Below are positions 8,537 to 18,237 of a DNA stretch of 64,000 nt, in pieces (the stretch's first letter is position 1; every line of letters starts with the position of its first letter). Both the position numbers and the translations under genes were made by a program. The DNA comes from Clostridia bacterium (GTDB lineage Bacteria; Bacillota; Clostridia; Oscillospirales; Acutalibacteraceae), in contig JAFRUA010000028.1 of NCBI GenBank assembly GCA_017434855.1, positions 54,981 to 118,980 on the forward strand, in the 5' to 3' direction. The notes under the pieces are model-generated. The model saw nothing but the letters and a program-made list of their open reading frames with translations. It had not been told where the DNA came from and searched no databases.

Positions 8537-10105
8537 TTATCTGTTGTTGAGCTGCGCGTCGTTGAGCACGTTGCGGCAGATGAACACCAGCCCCGTACCC
8601 AGCAGCAGATTGACGCCGGACATGGCCAGAAAACTGACTGTGATTGACTGTGCAAACAACGCCTGCGGCAGCACGGCCGCAACGACCGCCGGAACCGACA
8701 GCAGCATGCAGAACAAAAAATACACAATGACGATGACCGACCGGTTGCCGCCGGTACCGAAAATGCGCTGAATCAAAAGGTTGACGCCGATGAACAGCCA
8801 GCCGAAGCAGATGCGTGCCGCGCACAGCATGGCCGCCAGCGGAATGTCCACCTCGTCAAAAATGAAATAAAACGGGATGAACGTCACCAGCGACTGCACC
8901 ACCAGCGCCGGGAACTGCTCCAGCATCATAAAGACCAGCTTTTTAAACGGCGGCTCCGGAACCAGATAGGCATAGGGCAGCAGCAGCTCCTTTGCCCAGC
9001 GGCCGGTGCCGATGTTGATCATCATCATATAGGCAGACATGGCAAATGCCGTTTCATAGCTTTTGAAAAAGACGGCATACGCCACCGTGATCACCGCAAT
9101 GATCAGCGAACCGAGGTCCATCGCAAAAAAGCGGCTGCGGCGGTTTTCCAACAGGTGCTTGTAATAGAACGCCGAGGCACCCGCCCCGCCGCGCAGGCCG
9201 GTTTTGCCGACCTTGACATTGCGCGGCGCCAGCTCCTGCGCCTTGCCCTCTTTGCGCGCCGTCACAGCAGAAAACGAGACCTCTGTCGCCTTGAGCACAT
9301 CCTCATAAAAATCGTCGTTGAGGAACGAGACCGCAACCAGATACAGCGCGATGCACAGCACAAAAAGCCCGGCCATTGCCAGCGCGGTCAGCCATGCGCC
9401 GTCCATTGCGCCGACCACACCAAACTGCACAAACCCCGCAACCGGGAAAAACCGCAGCCACGGTTCCCCGGCCAGGGCCACGGCCTTTGTCAGCAGCTCG
9501 CCCTCGCCCGCCAGCAGCTTTTGCGCCGCTGCCGCTGCAAACGCAAGGATCACGCCCCAAAAGACCGCCTTGACGATGCGGCAGCGCCGGTCGTCCGCCG
9601 CCGTGAAGGAATAGATCAGCATCGCCAGCATCTGCGACAAAAACACCGTGATCGCATACCCGAGCAAAACCATCAGCAGCTCCGGCACCGTGATGCCGTA
9701 TTGCTGGTGCGCCCAGCCGAACTGATACAGGATCATCAGCCCCATCAAAAGCGAGCGCCCCATCTGAGAAAACAATCCGAAAAACAGCAGCGTGCGCGAT
9801 TTGGCCGGCGCGGTGAACAGCAGATTTACGTCCGCCATGGAAAACATCGACGCGCCGTTGACAAAGCCGCCCTTTGCCGTCAGCACAAACACCGCGGCAT
9901 ACAGCAGGAAAATGATCGCGTTCAGCTCCTGCCGCGGGCGATAGAGCGCAAACGCGGGGTCTGTTTCGTTTCGCGGTCCGACCACAATGATCATCACCAC
10001 GATCGCAATGCCGAACAGAACCAGCAGCAGCTGACCCGGGTGGTGCACCAGCTCTTTGCAGCGGTTTTTCAGGCGCTTGCGCGTCAAAAACAGCAGTGCG
10101 CTCAT
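8537..10105 (-). CDS. ABC exporter membrane protein (putative ABC exporter family)
   Basis: A 522-residue polytopic membrane protein with about 12 hydrophobic segments, beginning M-S-A-L-L-F-L-T-R-K-R-L-K-N-R. The arrangement and the charged juxtamembrane N-terminus fit the putative ABC-exporter permease family found beside stand-alone ATPase genes in Firmicutes. Its start overlaps the stop codon of the ATPase gene by four bases (ATGA), so the two are coupled and very likely form one transporter. The cargo is unknown. A secreted protease gene lies immediately upstream of the pair and rfbA downstream, so a role at the cell surface is likely but unproven. Confidence 0.78.
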   Translation of the reverse strand: MSALLFLTRKRLKNRCKELVHHPGQLLLVLFGIAIVVMIIVVGPRNETDPAFALYRPRQELNAIIFLLYAAVFVLTAKGGFVNGASMFSMADVNLLFTAPAKSRTLLFFGLFSQMGRSLLMGLMILYQFGWAHQQYGITVPELLMVLLGYAITVFLSQMLAMLIYSFTAADDRRCRIVKAVFWGVILAFAAAAAQKLLAGEGELLTKAVALAGEPWLRFFPVAGFVQFGVVGAMDGAWLTALAMAGLFVLCIALYLVAVSFLNDDFYEDVLKATEVSFSAVTARKEGKAQELAPRNVKVGKTGLRGGAGASAFYYKHLLENRRSRFFAMDLGSLIIAVITVAYAVFFKSYETAFAMSAYMMMINIGTGRWAKELLLPYAYLVPEPPFKKLVFMMLEQFPALVVQSLVTFIPFYFIFDEVDIPLAAMLCAARICFGWLFIGVNLLIQRIFGTGGNRSVIVIVYFLFCMLLSVPAVVAAVLPQALFAQSITVSFLAMSGVNLLLGTGLVFICRNVLNDAQLNNR

Positions 10106-10821
10106 GACGGGTCCCCGCCTTCCGCAGCATCTGCGCCGCCCTCGGTCAATGCAAAGAACAGATCTTCCAGGCTTTGGCCGTCGGTGTCGTCCGCAGCCTT
10201 TTCCGCGCAAAATGCGCCATCCTTCATAATGTACGCCCTATCCCAGTAATCCTCCACGGAATCAAGCATATGGGTACTGATCAGGACCGTTGCGCCGGCG
10301 GCTTTCAGCTCACGGAACATGTCCTTGAGCTGCTTGATCGCGTGCGGATCCAGGCCGACCATCGGCTCGTCAAAGATCACAACCGTCGGGCGATGGACCA
10401 GCGCGCAGCAGATCGACAGCTTTTGCTGCATCCCCTTGGACAGCTCTTTGCCGAGCTTGTCTTTCTTATCCAGCAGCTCAAAGCGCTGCAGCAACTGCTG
10501 TGCGGTGCCGTCATCGTCCATTTTATAGGCGCGCAGCATAAAATCCAGGTGCTCGCCCACCGTCAGCATGTCATAGACAGCCGGCATTTCCGGCACATAG
10601 CCCAGGCGGCGCTTTGCTTCCAGCGACTTGTTTTTTTCGCCGTCGATCAGAATCTCGCCGTCAAAACGCAGCAGGCCGGTGATGCACTTGATGACGGTGG
10701 ATTTTCCGGCCCCGTTGGGGCCGAGGAGGACGGCGATCTCGCCGCCCCCGATGGCAAAGCTGACGTCGTTCACCGCAACCAGCTTTCCGTATTTTTTTGT
10801 GACATGATCCACTTTGAGCAT
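10102..10821 (-). CDS. ABC transporter ATP-binding protein
   Basis: A 239-residue nucleotide-binding subunit. Walker A is G-P-N-G-A-G-K-S-T (about residue 34), the signature motif is the variant L-S-K-G-M-Q-Q-K (about 133), Walker B is V-V-I-F-D-E-P (about 153) and the switch histidine is in I-S-T-H-M-L. It energises the overlapping membrane protein. The ATPase resembles those of exporters of the CcmA/antibiotic-export type. It follows the protease gene after 12 bases, so all four genes down to rfbA probably share a transcript. Confidence 0.93.
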   Translation of the reverse strand: MLKVDHVTKKYGKLVAVNDVSFAIGGGEIAVLLGPNGAGKSTVIKCITGLLRFDGEILIDGEKNKSLEAKRRLGYVPEMPAVYDMLTVGEHLDFMLRAYKMDDDGTAQQLLQRFELLDKKDKLGKELSKGMQQKLSICCALVHRPTVVIFDEPMVGLDPHAIKQLKDMFRELKAAGATVLISTHMLDSVEDYWDRAYIMKDGAFCAEKAADDTDGQSLEDLFFALTEGGADAAEGGDPS

Positions 10822-10833
10822 GGAACGCCTCCG

Positions 10834-13701
10834 TTATTCCGTATCGCCGATCACGATGACATCTTTGTTGAACGCATAGGCACGCGGCGGCTGCAGCGCG
10901 GCGCGGGCGATGGTCGTGTCGCTCACCGTTTCGGACTGAAGCTCCACGGCGCCGTACGTTTCGTTATAGGCATAGTCCACCACATACAGCTTGAGACTGC
11001 CCAGCTTGCTGCGCGTGCGCCAGGTGGCCAGCTTAGTGACGTTGACCGTGTAATCATAGACGCCGTTTTCATCCGGGTCGATGCCCTTGAACGACACCTT
11101 GCCCACGGACTCGTCGTCCGTTGTGAAGAGCTGGAAGCCCATGACATAGCGATTGTCTTTGATCTTTACATGCAGCACCTTGTCGCCGTTCTCAACCGTA
11201 TAGGTGTAAGACACGATTTTTGCCGCGTCGTTGTCCACCACAAAGGGGAACTCAATCGTTTCGCGCCCGCTTTTGTAATTCTGCGCGCGGGTCGAAACCT
11301 TGTAGACATAGCCGTGGCCGTTGATCAGGCCGCTCTTGCCGCCCCAAAGCAGGCCGTGGTTCACCCAGTTGGAGCTGACCGTCTTGCGGCAGTAATCCAG
11401 CAGCGTGGACCCGCAGTAACGGAAAACGCCGCCATCGGTGAACAGGTTGAAATCCATGCGCTTGGCGTTGCGCAGCAGGCCGATCGCCACGGTCACATAA
11501 GGCTTTGACATTCCGAGCGCGTGTGTGGAATAGGCGCAGTACTTGGTGTCAATGTTGGTTTCTTTGCCGTTTTCAAACAGGTTTGCGCCCAGCGGATAGT
11601 ATTCGTCGCCGTCCGTCACGGCAAGGCCCCATTCGCCGTCCAGATACGGCGCTTCCTCGTCATAGATCGTGTGGTCAAACAGCATGTCTTTTTCCCAGTC
11701 GCCCACAAAGCCCATGAACGGGATGGACAGCGTAACGTTTTCGCCCGCCGGGTCGGTCAGGAAAACAAAGCCGTCGATGAAGAAGCCATTTTTGAACGCC
11801 GCATGATAGTTCTCAAGCAGCTCGTCCGAAACGCGCAGCGTCATCCGGATGGTCTGACTCTGTCCGGCGCCCACGGTCACAAGCCCGTCTTCCTGCGCGC
11901 CTTCCAGCAAAAGAACCTCGTATTTATTCTTCCCGACCGCCCGGCTTTCCATCAGATTGACGTTCTGATCGCCGTTCTTGCGGTGTTTGTCCATCAGAAC
12001 CTTCTGCGAAAGCTGATAGGTCAGCGTTCGGTCGGAGCGGTTGTGAATCTGGAATTCCAGAGGCAGCGTACCGTCCGTCAGTTCCCCCAGCTCCATCTTC
12101 GGGCGCGAAACGCCGTCCTTCTGCGTCAGATAGGCCGGGGTCTGCACCGCACCGGTCAGGTTCAGAAAGCCTGCGCCCTGCCGCCGCGGCGAATACAGTG
12201 CGTCATCGCCATACGCCTTGAACGGCTTTGCGGTACTCATCAGAAGCGCGTTGATGTATTCGCCGATTTTGCTGTTTTTCACCACACCGCCGGTCTGAGC
12301 CAGGTATTGCCGCAACACGGCTGCCGCACCCGCCACGACCGGTGACGACATCGACGTGCCGCCCATATAGTCATAGGTGTTGCCGTTATAACTGGAATAG
12401 ACGTCTGACCCGATGGCGACGATCTCCGGCTTCAGCCGCAGGTCCGCCGTCGGCCCATAGGCCGAGAACCCGCTGAGTTCCAGCGAACCCTCCCCCGGGA
12501 CGGAAATCACGTTTGCTGCATTCGACTCGCGGGAACTGACGCGTGCCGACGCAACCGAAAGGAAGTAGGAATAGCTCGCCGGTGAATTGGTCGTGCCATA
12601 GTCAAACAGGTCCGCGTTCATCGGCGTCCCCAGGACAGCGTCAAAATCTGAAAGGCTGCTTTCATTGCCTGCGGAAGAGACCACGTTGATCGCCGCGCGG
12701 CGCAGCCGGTTGACCACGATCTGGGTAAAGATGTTGTCCGGCTCCTGCCCGGACTCGCTGCCGAGGCTCATGTTGACAACGTCCGCCTTCAGCTTGACAC
12801 AGTCCTCCAGCGCGGCAAGAATGACGTACTCCCTTGCCAGCGCGTTCTTTCCGTCTTTGAACACCTTCATCAGCAAAAGCTGTGCGTCCGGCGCTGCGCC
12901 GAGCAGCTTGTCGCTGTTGCCGCCCACAATACCCGCCACGTGCGTTCCGTGGGAATTGTCGCCGTTGTAAACATTCTTGTCAACGCCGGCATAGTCCCAG
13001 CGATAGGGAATCTTTTCGGAATAATACTGCGCGCCGAACATCGGCACGATCGTATTCAGAAAGCCGAGGGTCGATTTTGCAACGATTTCTGCCTTGGAAT
13101 AGGTCGGCGACGCAACGCCCTTTGCAAACGCCTCATGGTCCACCTGAAAACCCGTGTCCAGAATGGCGATGACCGTTCCCGCGCCGGTGTAGCCCGCGTC
13201 GTGCATCTCGCGGATACCGGAGAATTGGTCGCCGTCGTTGCGTTCGTCCAGCCAATCAAACGGCAGCACCGTCTGGGGTGTTTCGGGCGCCTGATAGGTC
13301 GCGCTGACATGCACGGATTTCACGCCGGCCATCCGCTCCAGTTCCGGAATGAAGCGATACGGCAACTGCAGCGAAAAGCCGTTCATCACAAAGAAATACT
13401 GATAGGACGACGCAAAATCCGCAAACGTAAACGCCGCTTCAATGCGCTCCTTCAGCGCCGCATGCGCGTTCTGCATGGCCTTGTATGCCTCGTTGGAATC
13501 GATCGTGTCGATCAGCTTTTCACGCTGGGCGGCCGTGGTGATGCCTTCCAGCAGCGGGGCGGCGTTCATCTCGACCATCACGGTCACCAGGTCGTCGCCG
13601 TCATAATAGGTTGGAATATTCTCCTCCGTTTTCACGGGCAGGCCGAAAAACGACAGAAACGTCATAAAGATGCTCATCAGCATCGCGATCAGTTTTTGCA
13701 C
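10834..13701 (-). CDS. Secreted subtilisin-like (S8) serine peptidase
   Basis: A 955-residue exported peptidase. A GTG start is chosen because AAAGGAGGGG stands eight bases before it and the N-terminus then reads as a short basic region plus a hydrophobic signal segment. The catalytic triad is Asp182 (I-L-D-T-G), His251 (N-S-H-G-T-H-V-A-G) and Ser450 (G-G-T-S-M-S-S-P-V-V-A-G), with the oxyanion Asn in S-S-A-G-N-E-S. A propeptide-like segment (about 35-140) precedes the catalytic domain, and about 400 residues of beta-rich sequence follow, as in lactocepin/C5a-peptidase-type enzymes. There is no LPxTG sorting signal; the C-terminus ends soon after V-I-V-I-G-D-T-E. It is probably secreted or loosely wall-bound. 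It lies directly upstream of an ABC exporter pair. Confidence 0.92.
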   Translation of the reverse strand: MQKLIAMLMSIFMTFLSFFGLPVKTEENIPTYYDGDDLVTVMVEMNAAPLLEGITTAAQREKLIDTIDSNEAYKAMQNAHAALKERIEAAFTFADFASSYQYFFVMNGFSLQLPYRFIPELERMAGVKSVHVSATYQAPETPQTVLPFDWLDERNDGDQFSGIREMHDAGYTGAGTVIAILDTGFQVDHEAFAKGVASPTYSKAEIVAKSTLGFLNTIVPMFGAQYYSEKIPYRWDYAGVDKNVYNGDNSHGTHVAGIVGGNSDKLLGAAPDAQLLLMKVFKDGKNALAREYVILAALEDCVKLKADVVNMSLGSESGQEPDNIFTQIVVNRLRRAAINVVSSAGNESSLSDFDAVLGTPMNADLFDYGTTNSPASYSYFLSVASARVSSRESNAANVISVPGEGSLELSGFSAYGPTADLRLKPEIVAIGSDVYSSYNGNTYDYMGGTSMSSPVVAGAAAVLRQYLAQTGGVVKNSKIGEYINALLMSTAKPFKAYGDDALYSPRRQGAGFLNLTGAVQTPAYLTQKDGVSRPKMELGELTDGTLPLEFQIHNRSDRTLTYQLSQKVLMDKHRKNGDQNVNLMESRAVGKNKYEVLLLEGAQEDGLVTVGAGQSQTIRMTLRVSDELLENYHAAFKNGFFIDGFVFLTDPAGENVTLSIPFMGFVGDWEKDMLFDHTIYDEEAPYLDGEWGLAVTDGDEYYPLGANLFENGKETNIDTKYCAYSTHALGMSKPYVTVAIGLLRNAKRMDFNLFTDGGVFRYCGSTLLDYCRKTVSSNWVNHGLLWGGKSGLINGHGYVYKVSTRAQNYKSGRETIEFPFVVDNDAAKIVSYTYTVENGDKVLHVKIKDNRYVMGFQLFTTDDESVGKVSFKGIDPDENGVYDYTVNVTKLATWRTRSKLGSLKLYVVDYAYNETYGAVELQSETVSDTTIARAALQPPRAYAFNKDVIVIGDTE

Positions 13702-13732
13702 GCAAAGCCCCTCCTTTTGTTTTGAACCGTTT

Positions 13733-14755
13733 TTAATACAGCATTCCCTCAAATTCTTTCAGGTTGTCTTTGGAGATGGCGCGGGTCCCGTCCTCGATCT
13801 CGTGGATCATCTGCACCAGCTTTTCGTTGATCGGCGTCGGAACGCCGACCTCTTTGCCCTTTTCCACAAAATAACCGTTGAACGCGTCGATCTCGGTGCG
13901 CTCCCCGCGCTCGAGCGACTGCAGGGTGGACGGCTTGACGCTCGCGTATTTCGATTTCATCACGACCGTCACGATGCCGCGGGCCGCGGCGTTGAACACG
14001 GGGTTGTCAGCCAGCATGAACAGCTTGTAGTTGAGCACCTTGCCATAGGTCGGCACGCTGATGCCCAGGCCCTTTGCCACGCGCAGCCCTTCGCGCGCGA
14101 TTTCCAGGAACACGGTCTTGGTCCGCACGTCGTCTGCCATGTCGCCCAGCACGCAGCCCGTGATCGCGGCACAGGCGTTGATGCAGGAATTGATGACCAG
14201 CTTGGAATACTGCACGCTCTGGATCTCGCCGCTGACCGTTGTCGGCAGCAGGTTCACCAGCATCGCCCGCAGATAATCCAGCAGCGGCGGCTTGCGGCCG
14301 TCCAGCATGCCGATCACGATCTCGCCCAGCGAGGTCATGGTCACGTCGTTGACATCGTTGCGCGTGGCGCCAAAGCCCAGCATCACGCCCACCGCGCGGT
14401 CCTTGCCCACGATCTCTGCCAGCCGCTCGGTCAGCATGCCGTTCTGCATCCCGACCACCAGCGCAGCTTCCGCAAGGTACGGCAGCACATTCTTTGCCGC
14501 GTCAAACATCGCCTGATACTTCGTTGCAATGATGACAATGTCAAATTTTTCGTCGCCCAGCGCGTCAAACCCGTCATAGCAGGTAAAGTCCGCGTGCAGG
14601 TCGCCCTTGGCGCCGTGCAGGAAGAAACCTTCCGCTTCGATTTTTTCTTTGGTGCTTTGTCTGTGACACAGCAGACGGATGTCATACCCCGCGTTTTTGC
14701 ATGCCACCGCAACCGTTCCGCCGATCGCGCCGGCGCCGATCAATAAAGTTTTCAT
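13733..14755 (-). CDS. panE: Ketopantoate reductase family protein (ApbA/PanE)
   Basis: A 340-residue NADPH-dependent reductase of the ApbA/PanE family, which reduces 2-dehydropantoate to pantoate in coenzyme A synthesis. The N-terminal dinucleotide fold is obvious (L-L-I-G-A-G-A-I-G-G-T-V, residues 4-15) and the catalytic-lysine region appears as S-K-L-V-I-N-S-C-I-N-A. The family contains paralogues with other 2-keto acid substrates. This copy sits between an MFS transporter and a protease rather than with panB/panC, so assignment to pantoate synthesis is likely but not certain. AGGGG precedes the ATG. Confidence 0.82.
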   Translation of the reverse strand: MKTLLIGAGAIGGTVAVACKNAGYDIRLLCHRQSTKEKIEAEGFFLHGAKGDLHADFTCYDGFDALGDEKFDIVIIATKYQAMFDAAKNVLPYLAEAALVVGMQNGMLTERLAEIVGKDRAVGVMLGFGATRNDVNDVTMTSLGEIVIGMLDGRKPPLLDYLRAMLVNLLPTTVSGEIQSVQYSKLVINSCINACAAITGCVLGDMADDVRTKTVFLEIAREGLRVAKGLGISVPTYGKVLNYKLFMLADNPVFNAAARGIVTVVMKSKYASVKPSTLQSLERGERTEIDAFNGYFVEKGKEVGVPTPINEKLVQMIHEIEDGTRAISKDNLKEFEGMLY

Positions 14756-14776
14756 GTGAAATCCCCTTTCTATGAT

Positions 14777-16180
14777 TCATGATTCGTTATCTCTGCAATC
14801 GTCCGATGCAACCGAATGCGCCACACCGAACCCCTTTTTCACCAAAAAGACCAGCGGGACCAAAATCAACACCGCCACCGCCACCGCGTACAGGAACATA
14901 TTCGACGTGGGAAGAATCTGCTCCACACCGTAATCGTCCTTATAATGCACTGACGAACCGAGGGCGGCAAGCTCGCCGAGCTTCGGCCCGATCACCATCG
15001 GCAGCAGCACATAGAAGATCATGCGCACGCCCTGGAACTGGCCGGCCTTGCTTTCCGGCGTAAAGTCGCGCACCGTTGCGTTAAAAATGATCATCAGCAC
15101 CGCATAACCGATCACCGTCGGCGCGATGGCGGGAACGACCGTGCGAAGGTCCTTTGCAAACCCCAGTGCAAGCAGCCCGACAGCGAAACAACCCGTGGCA
15201 ATCAGAAGCGCCGCGCCTTTGTTTTTGCCGCCAAGCCGCAAAAGCAGCACGATACCGCCGACAAGGACCAGCACAGAAAGCACCGCCGGAATCAAAAAGC
15301 CGGGCGACACCAGATCAATGCCCTCAGACGCCGGGAGTATGGCGTGCTGGATATACAGCAAAAGGTATGGGAAAAAGACCTGCACCGCAATGGAAAAGAA
15401 GCCGAGCGCGGCCAGTGCAAGATACAGCCGGTTGTTCTCTTTGATGACCGACGGGCGAAACCCGTAAAACAGGTCGGCCCAGTAATTTGCGCCGTTGGCA
15501 TCCGGCCGGTGCTTGGTTTCCTGCAGCGTAAACAGACCGATCACGCCGCTGAACACCGCAAATGCGCCAAGGCAGCAGAAGAACACGTCATAGCCGATCT
15601 TTCCCGCCTGCGCAAAAGAACCGACGCCGACCACCACGCCCATCGCGGCAACCGGCAGCGCGGCCAGCACGGTTTCCACCCGCTGGCGGTTTTCCGGGTT
15701 CGTGATATCCGTCACCCAGGCGTTGAAGACCGAATCGTTGCTGGTGGAGCCCATAAAGGTCATCACACAGTCCATGATGATGACCGTCCAGACCGTGACA
15801 GACAAAATCTTTACTTCGTCTGACAGGTGAAACAGCGCCGCGGTGTGTTCGCGCGAAATGAACCCCATCGCCGCCGTCACAACACCCCAAAGGATGTAGC
15901 CGACCGAAATGAACACCTTGCGCTTGTTGAGCCGGTCGCTGAGCGTACCCATCAAAAAGGTCGTGATCACCGCCGTCGCCGCACTGAGCGCGACCATGGT
16001 GCTGATCGCCCGCATCGCCGGAATGGTGCCGTCCACCGCTGCCTGAGACGCACCGGTATAGACTTCGTTGTACAGGAACGTGTTGAAATACATATTCTCC
16101 ACATTCCAGGCAAGCTGACCGACCAGGCTGAACAAAATGATGTTCCACCATGTGCGGCCGCCGAGTTTTTTGCTTTGCAT
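14777..16180 (-). CDS. MFS-type transporter
   Basis: A 467-residue protein with about 12 hydrophobic segments, organised as two six-helix halves around a central loop near residues 215-245 (E-T-K-H-R-P-D-A-N-G). The loop between helices 2 and 3 has the MFS motif A form G-T-L-S-D-R-L-N-K-R-K. The opening W-N-I-I-L-F-S-L-V-G-Q-L-A-W-N-V-E resembles transporters of the sugar-cation (GPH/SLC45-like) branch, but the substrate cannot be read. GGAGGGG precedes the ATG. The stop codon lies inside two copies of the heptamer ATGATTC. Confidence 0.87.
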   Translation of the reverse strand: MQSKKLGGRTWWNIILFSLVGQLAWNVENMYFNTFLYNEVYTGASQAAVDGTIPAMRAISTMVALSAATAVITTFLMGTLSDRLNKRKVFISVGYILWGVVTAAMGFISREHTAALFHLSDEVKILSVTVWTVIIMDCVMTFMGSTSNDSVFNAWVTDITNPENRQRVETVLAALPVAAMGVVVGVGSFAQAGKIGYDVFFCCLGAFAVFSGVIGLFTLQETKHRPDANGANYWADLFYGFRPSVIKENNRLYLALAALGFFSIAVQVFFPYLLLYIQHAILPASEGIDLVSPGFLIPAVLSVLVLVGGIVLLLRLGGKNKGAALLIATGCFAVGLLALGFAKDLRTVVPAIAPTVIGYAVLMIIFNATVRDFTPESKAGQFQGVRMIFYVLLPMVIGPKLGELAALGSSVHYKDDYGVEQILPTSNMFLYAVAVAVLILVPLVFLVKKGFGVAHSVASDDCRDNES

Positions 16181-16199
16181 TCGGGTCCCCTCCGTTCAT

Positions 16200-17315
16200 T
16201 TATTTGTAGTACATAAACACCTGACACTTGATCATGCCGTTGTAAAGCTTGCGGCGCTTGTCCGCCTTGCGGCCGAAGCAGGCTTCAAAGTCCTCGTCCG
16301 GGCTGATGATCGTATAGGACCAGCCGCGCTTTTGCGGGAATGTTTGCCCCATCAGGCGATAGAGCTTTTCCGCTTCCTTCATATCCAGCAGCCGCTCACC
16401 GTAGGGCGGGTTGCAAAGCAGCGTCCCCTTTTCCGTCGTCGGCGCAAAGTCGCGCAGGTCGCGCCGTTCAAACGTGAGGTACTGCGCCACGCCTGCCCGC
16501 TCCGCGTTCGCCCTGGCCAGTTCCAGCGCCGCGGGATCGATGTCGCTGCCAAACGCAGCCAGCCGGCTCTCTTTCAGTTCCAGGTCGCGCGCGCGTTCGC
16601 GTTCCAGCCGCCAGACGTCCTCCGGCACCTGATCCCACCGCTCGGCAGAAAAGTTCCGGTTCCTGCCCGGCGCAATGTTGTTGGCCAGAAGCGCGCCCTC
16701 GATCAGCAGCGTGCCGGACCCGCACATCGGGTCATACAGCGTGTGGTAATCGCGCACATGGGCCAGGCAGCACATGGACGCCGCCAGCGTCTCTTTGATC
16801 GGCGCGCCGCCGGCCTCCAGCCGATAGCCGCGCTTGTGCAGTCCGTAGCCCGACGTGTCCAGCAGCAGACTGACCTGATTTTTCATGATCGAAAACTGGA
16901 TCTGATGGATCGGCCCGGTCTCGTCAAACCAGGACAGGCCATAGGTCCCGCGCAGCCGTTCCACCACCGCCTTTTTGATGATCGCCTGGCAGTCGCGGAC
17001 CGAAAACAGCGTGGAATTCAGCGAGTACCCCTTGACGGGGAAGGCGTCGGTCGCGCCGATCCAAGCCTCCCACGGCAGCGCCCTGGTGCCCTGAAACAGG
17101 TCCTCAAAGCTCAACGCCTCAAAGGTGCCGACCAGAATCTGGATGCGCTCGGCATAGCGGCAGCAGATGTTTGCACGCGCCAGCATGGAAGCGTCGCCGC
17201 TGAACAGCACCCGCCCGTTTTCACTGACAACATCCGCCGCGCCCAGCGCTTTGACCTCGTCCGCGATCAATTTTTCCAGACCCAAAAGGCAGGGTATCAC
17301 AAAATGAATTTTCAT
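16200..17315 (-). CDS. THUMP-domain class I SAM-dependent RNA methyltransferase (RlmL/YpsC-like)
   Basis: A 371-residue protein with an N-terminal ferredoxin-like/THUMP module and a C-terminal Rossmann-type methyltransferase domain. The SAM-binding motif is D-P-M-C-G-S-G-T-L-L-I-E-G (about residue 194) and the catalytic N6/N2-methylation motif is L-L-C-N-P-P-Y-G-E-R (about 302). This architecture is that of 23S rRNA guanine-N2 methyltransferases such as RlmL-N and Bacillus YpsC. The ribosome site (AAGGGA) is unusually far, about 13 bases, from the ATG. The gene opens a tightly spaced run of seven leftward genes. Confidence 0.87.
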   Translation of the reverse strand: MKIHFVIPCLLGLEKLIADEVKALGAADVVSENGRVLFSGDASMLARANICCRYAERIQILVGTFEALSFEDLFQGTRALPWEAWIGATDAFPVKGYSLNSTLFSVRDCQAIIKKAVVERLRGTYGLSWFDETGPIHQIQFSIMKNQVSLLLDTSGYGLHKRGYRLEAGGAPIKETLAASMCCLAHVRDYHTLYDPMCGSGTLLIEGALLANNIAPGRNRNFSAERWDQVPEDVWRLERERARDLELKESRLAAFGSDIDPAALELARANAERAGVAQYLTFERRDLRDFAPTTEKGTLLCNPPYGERLLDMKEAEKLYRLMGQTFPQKRGWSYTIISPDEDFEACFGRKADKRRKLYNGMIKCQVFMYYK

Positions 17316-17454
17316 AGAAGCATAGAAGTCCCTTCACTGTAATTCGGAAGATGGAGGTTCGGCCGCGAAAAAGCCGCAGCTCATTGCGGTCTTGCCCATG
17401 CGGACCTGCACAGAACAATTCTTTTGACCCAAGCAAAGAACGAACGCCGCATCC

Positions 17455-17485
17455 ATTCCGAATTCCGCATTCCGAATTCCGAATT
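17455..17485. repeat. Heptanucleotide tandem repeat (ATTCCGA)4
   Basis: Four head-to-tail 7-base units (17455-17461, 17462-17468, 17469-17475, 17476-17482), three identical and one with a single change, plus a partial fifth. The array lies next to the hpf terminator in an intergenic gap. It is one of five such arrays of different sequence in the window. Confidence 0.9.
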
Positions 17486-17511
17486 AAAAAGTCCCGGTGT
17501 TGCCACCGGGA
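17486..17511 (-). terminator. Rho-independent terminator of hpf
   Basis: On the minus strand TCCCGGTG, loop GCAA, CACCGGGA, then CTTTTT: a perfect eight-base-pair stem with a GNRA loop, 28 bases after the hpf stop codon. Confidence 0.9.
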
Positions 17512-17539
17512 ACCATTGTATCATATCTCAATCAAAAAA

Positions 17540-18067
17540 TCAATCCTCTGCCGGCACAAGAAGTCCGTATCCGCCGTCATTTCTTGCATACACGACACAG
17601 ATCTTGTCATCCGCACTGTTGCGGAACATATAGAAGCGGTGATCCAGCAGGTTCATCTGCAAAATCGCTTCCTCCACGCTCTGCGGCTTGAGCACGATCT
17701 CCTTGGAACGCGCCACACTGAAATCCTCGTCCGCTTCAAACGCATCCGCCGCGTCAAAGGAATCGAACGCGCCGGAGCGCAGCTTCTTTTCCACGCGGGT
17801 CTTGTTTTTGCGGATCTGCCGCACCAGGTCGTCTGCGCACTTGTCAAGCGCGTCGTTCATGTTGATCGCCCGCTCCTGCGCGCGGAAGATCATTCCGTCA
17901 TGAAAGATCGTCACCTCCACGGTCTGCTGGTTCTTTTCCACGGTCGCCGTGACCTTCGCCTCGACTTCATCCGGGAAGAACTTTTCAATCTTTTTCAGAC
18001 GTTTTTCGGCTCTCTCCTTAAAGGAGTCTCTCGGTGTGCATTTTCTTCCGATAACTGTTATTTTCAT
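17540..18067 (-). CDS. hpf: Ribosome hibernation-promoting factor, long form
   Basis: Dimerises 70S ribosomes into inactive 100S particles when growth stops. At 175 residues it is the long type of Gram-positive bacteria: an N-terminal ribosome-binding domain (M-K-I-T-V-I-G to about residue 105, with D-A-L-D-K-C-A-D-D-L), a linker, and the C-terminal dimerisation domain (E-E-A-I-L-Q-M-N-L-L-D-H-R-F-Y-M-F-R). I place the start at the second ATG, nine bases behind AGGAG; the first ATG abuts the ribosome site. It is transcribed divergently from ligA. Confidence 0.95.
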   Translation of the reverse strand: MKITVIGRKCTPRDSFKERAEKRLKKIEKFFPDEVEAKVTATVEKNQQTVEVTIFHDGMIFRAQERAINMNDALDKCADDLVRQIRKNKTRVEKKLRSGAFDSFDAADAFEADEDFSVARSKEIVLKPQSVEEAILQMNLLDHRFYMFRNSADDKICVVYARNDGGYGLLVPAED

Positions 18068-18133
18068 AACTGTCATCTCCTTTCTATCTTAACCCCCAAA
18101 GGGAGGGTGTGCAAAAATTCCCTTTGCGCATTT

Positions 18134-18142
18134 ATTATAGCA
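18134..18142 (-). promoter_or_regulatory. Extended -10 promoter of hpf
   Basis: TGCTATAAT on the minus strand (TGn plus a perfect -10), about 65 bases before the hpf start codon. The -35 region is weak (TTTCAT at 17 bases), as expected of extended -10 promoters. Confidence 0.75.
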
Positions 18143-18237
18143 TAATCCAATATGAAATGAAAGTGTTTTTTGAAAAAATTGTGGATTTTGACTAAAATAT
18201 TTTCTTTTGAAAAAAGGATGCAAAAATCCACGATCTG

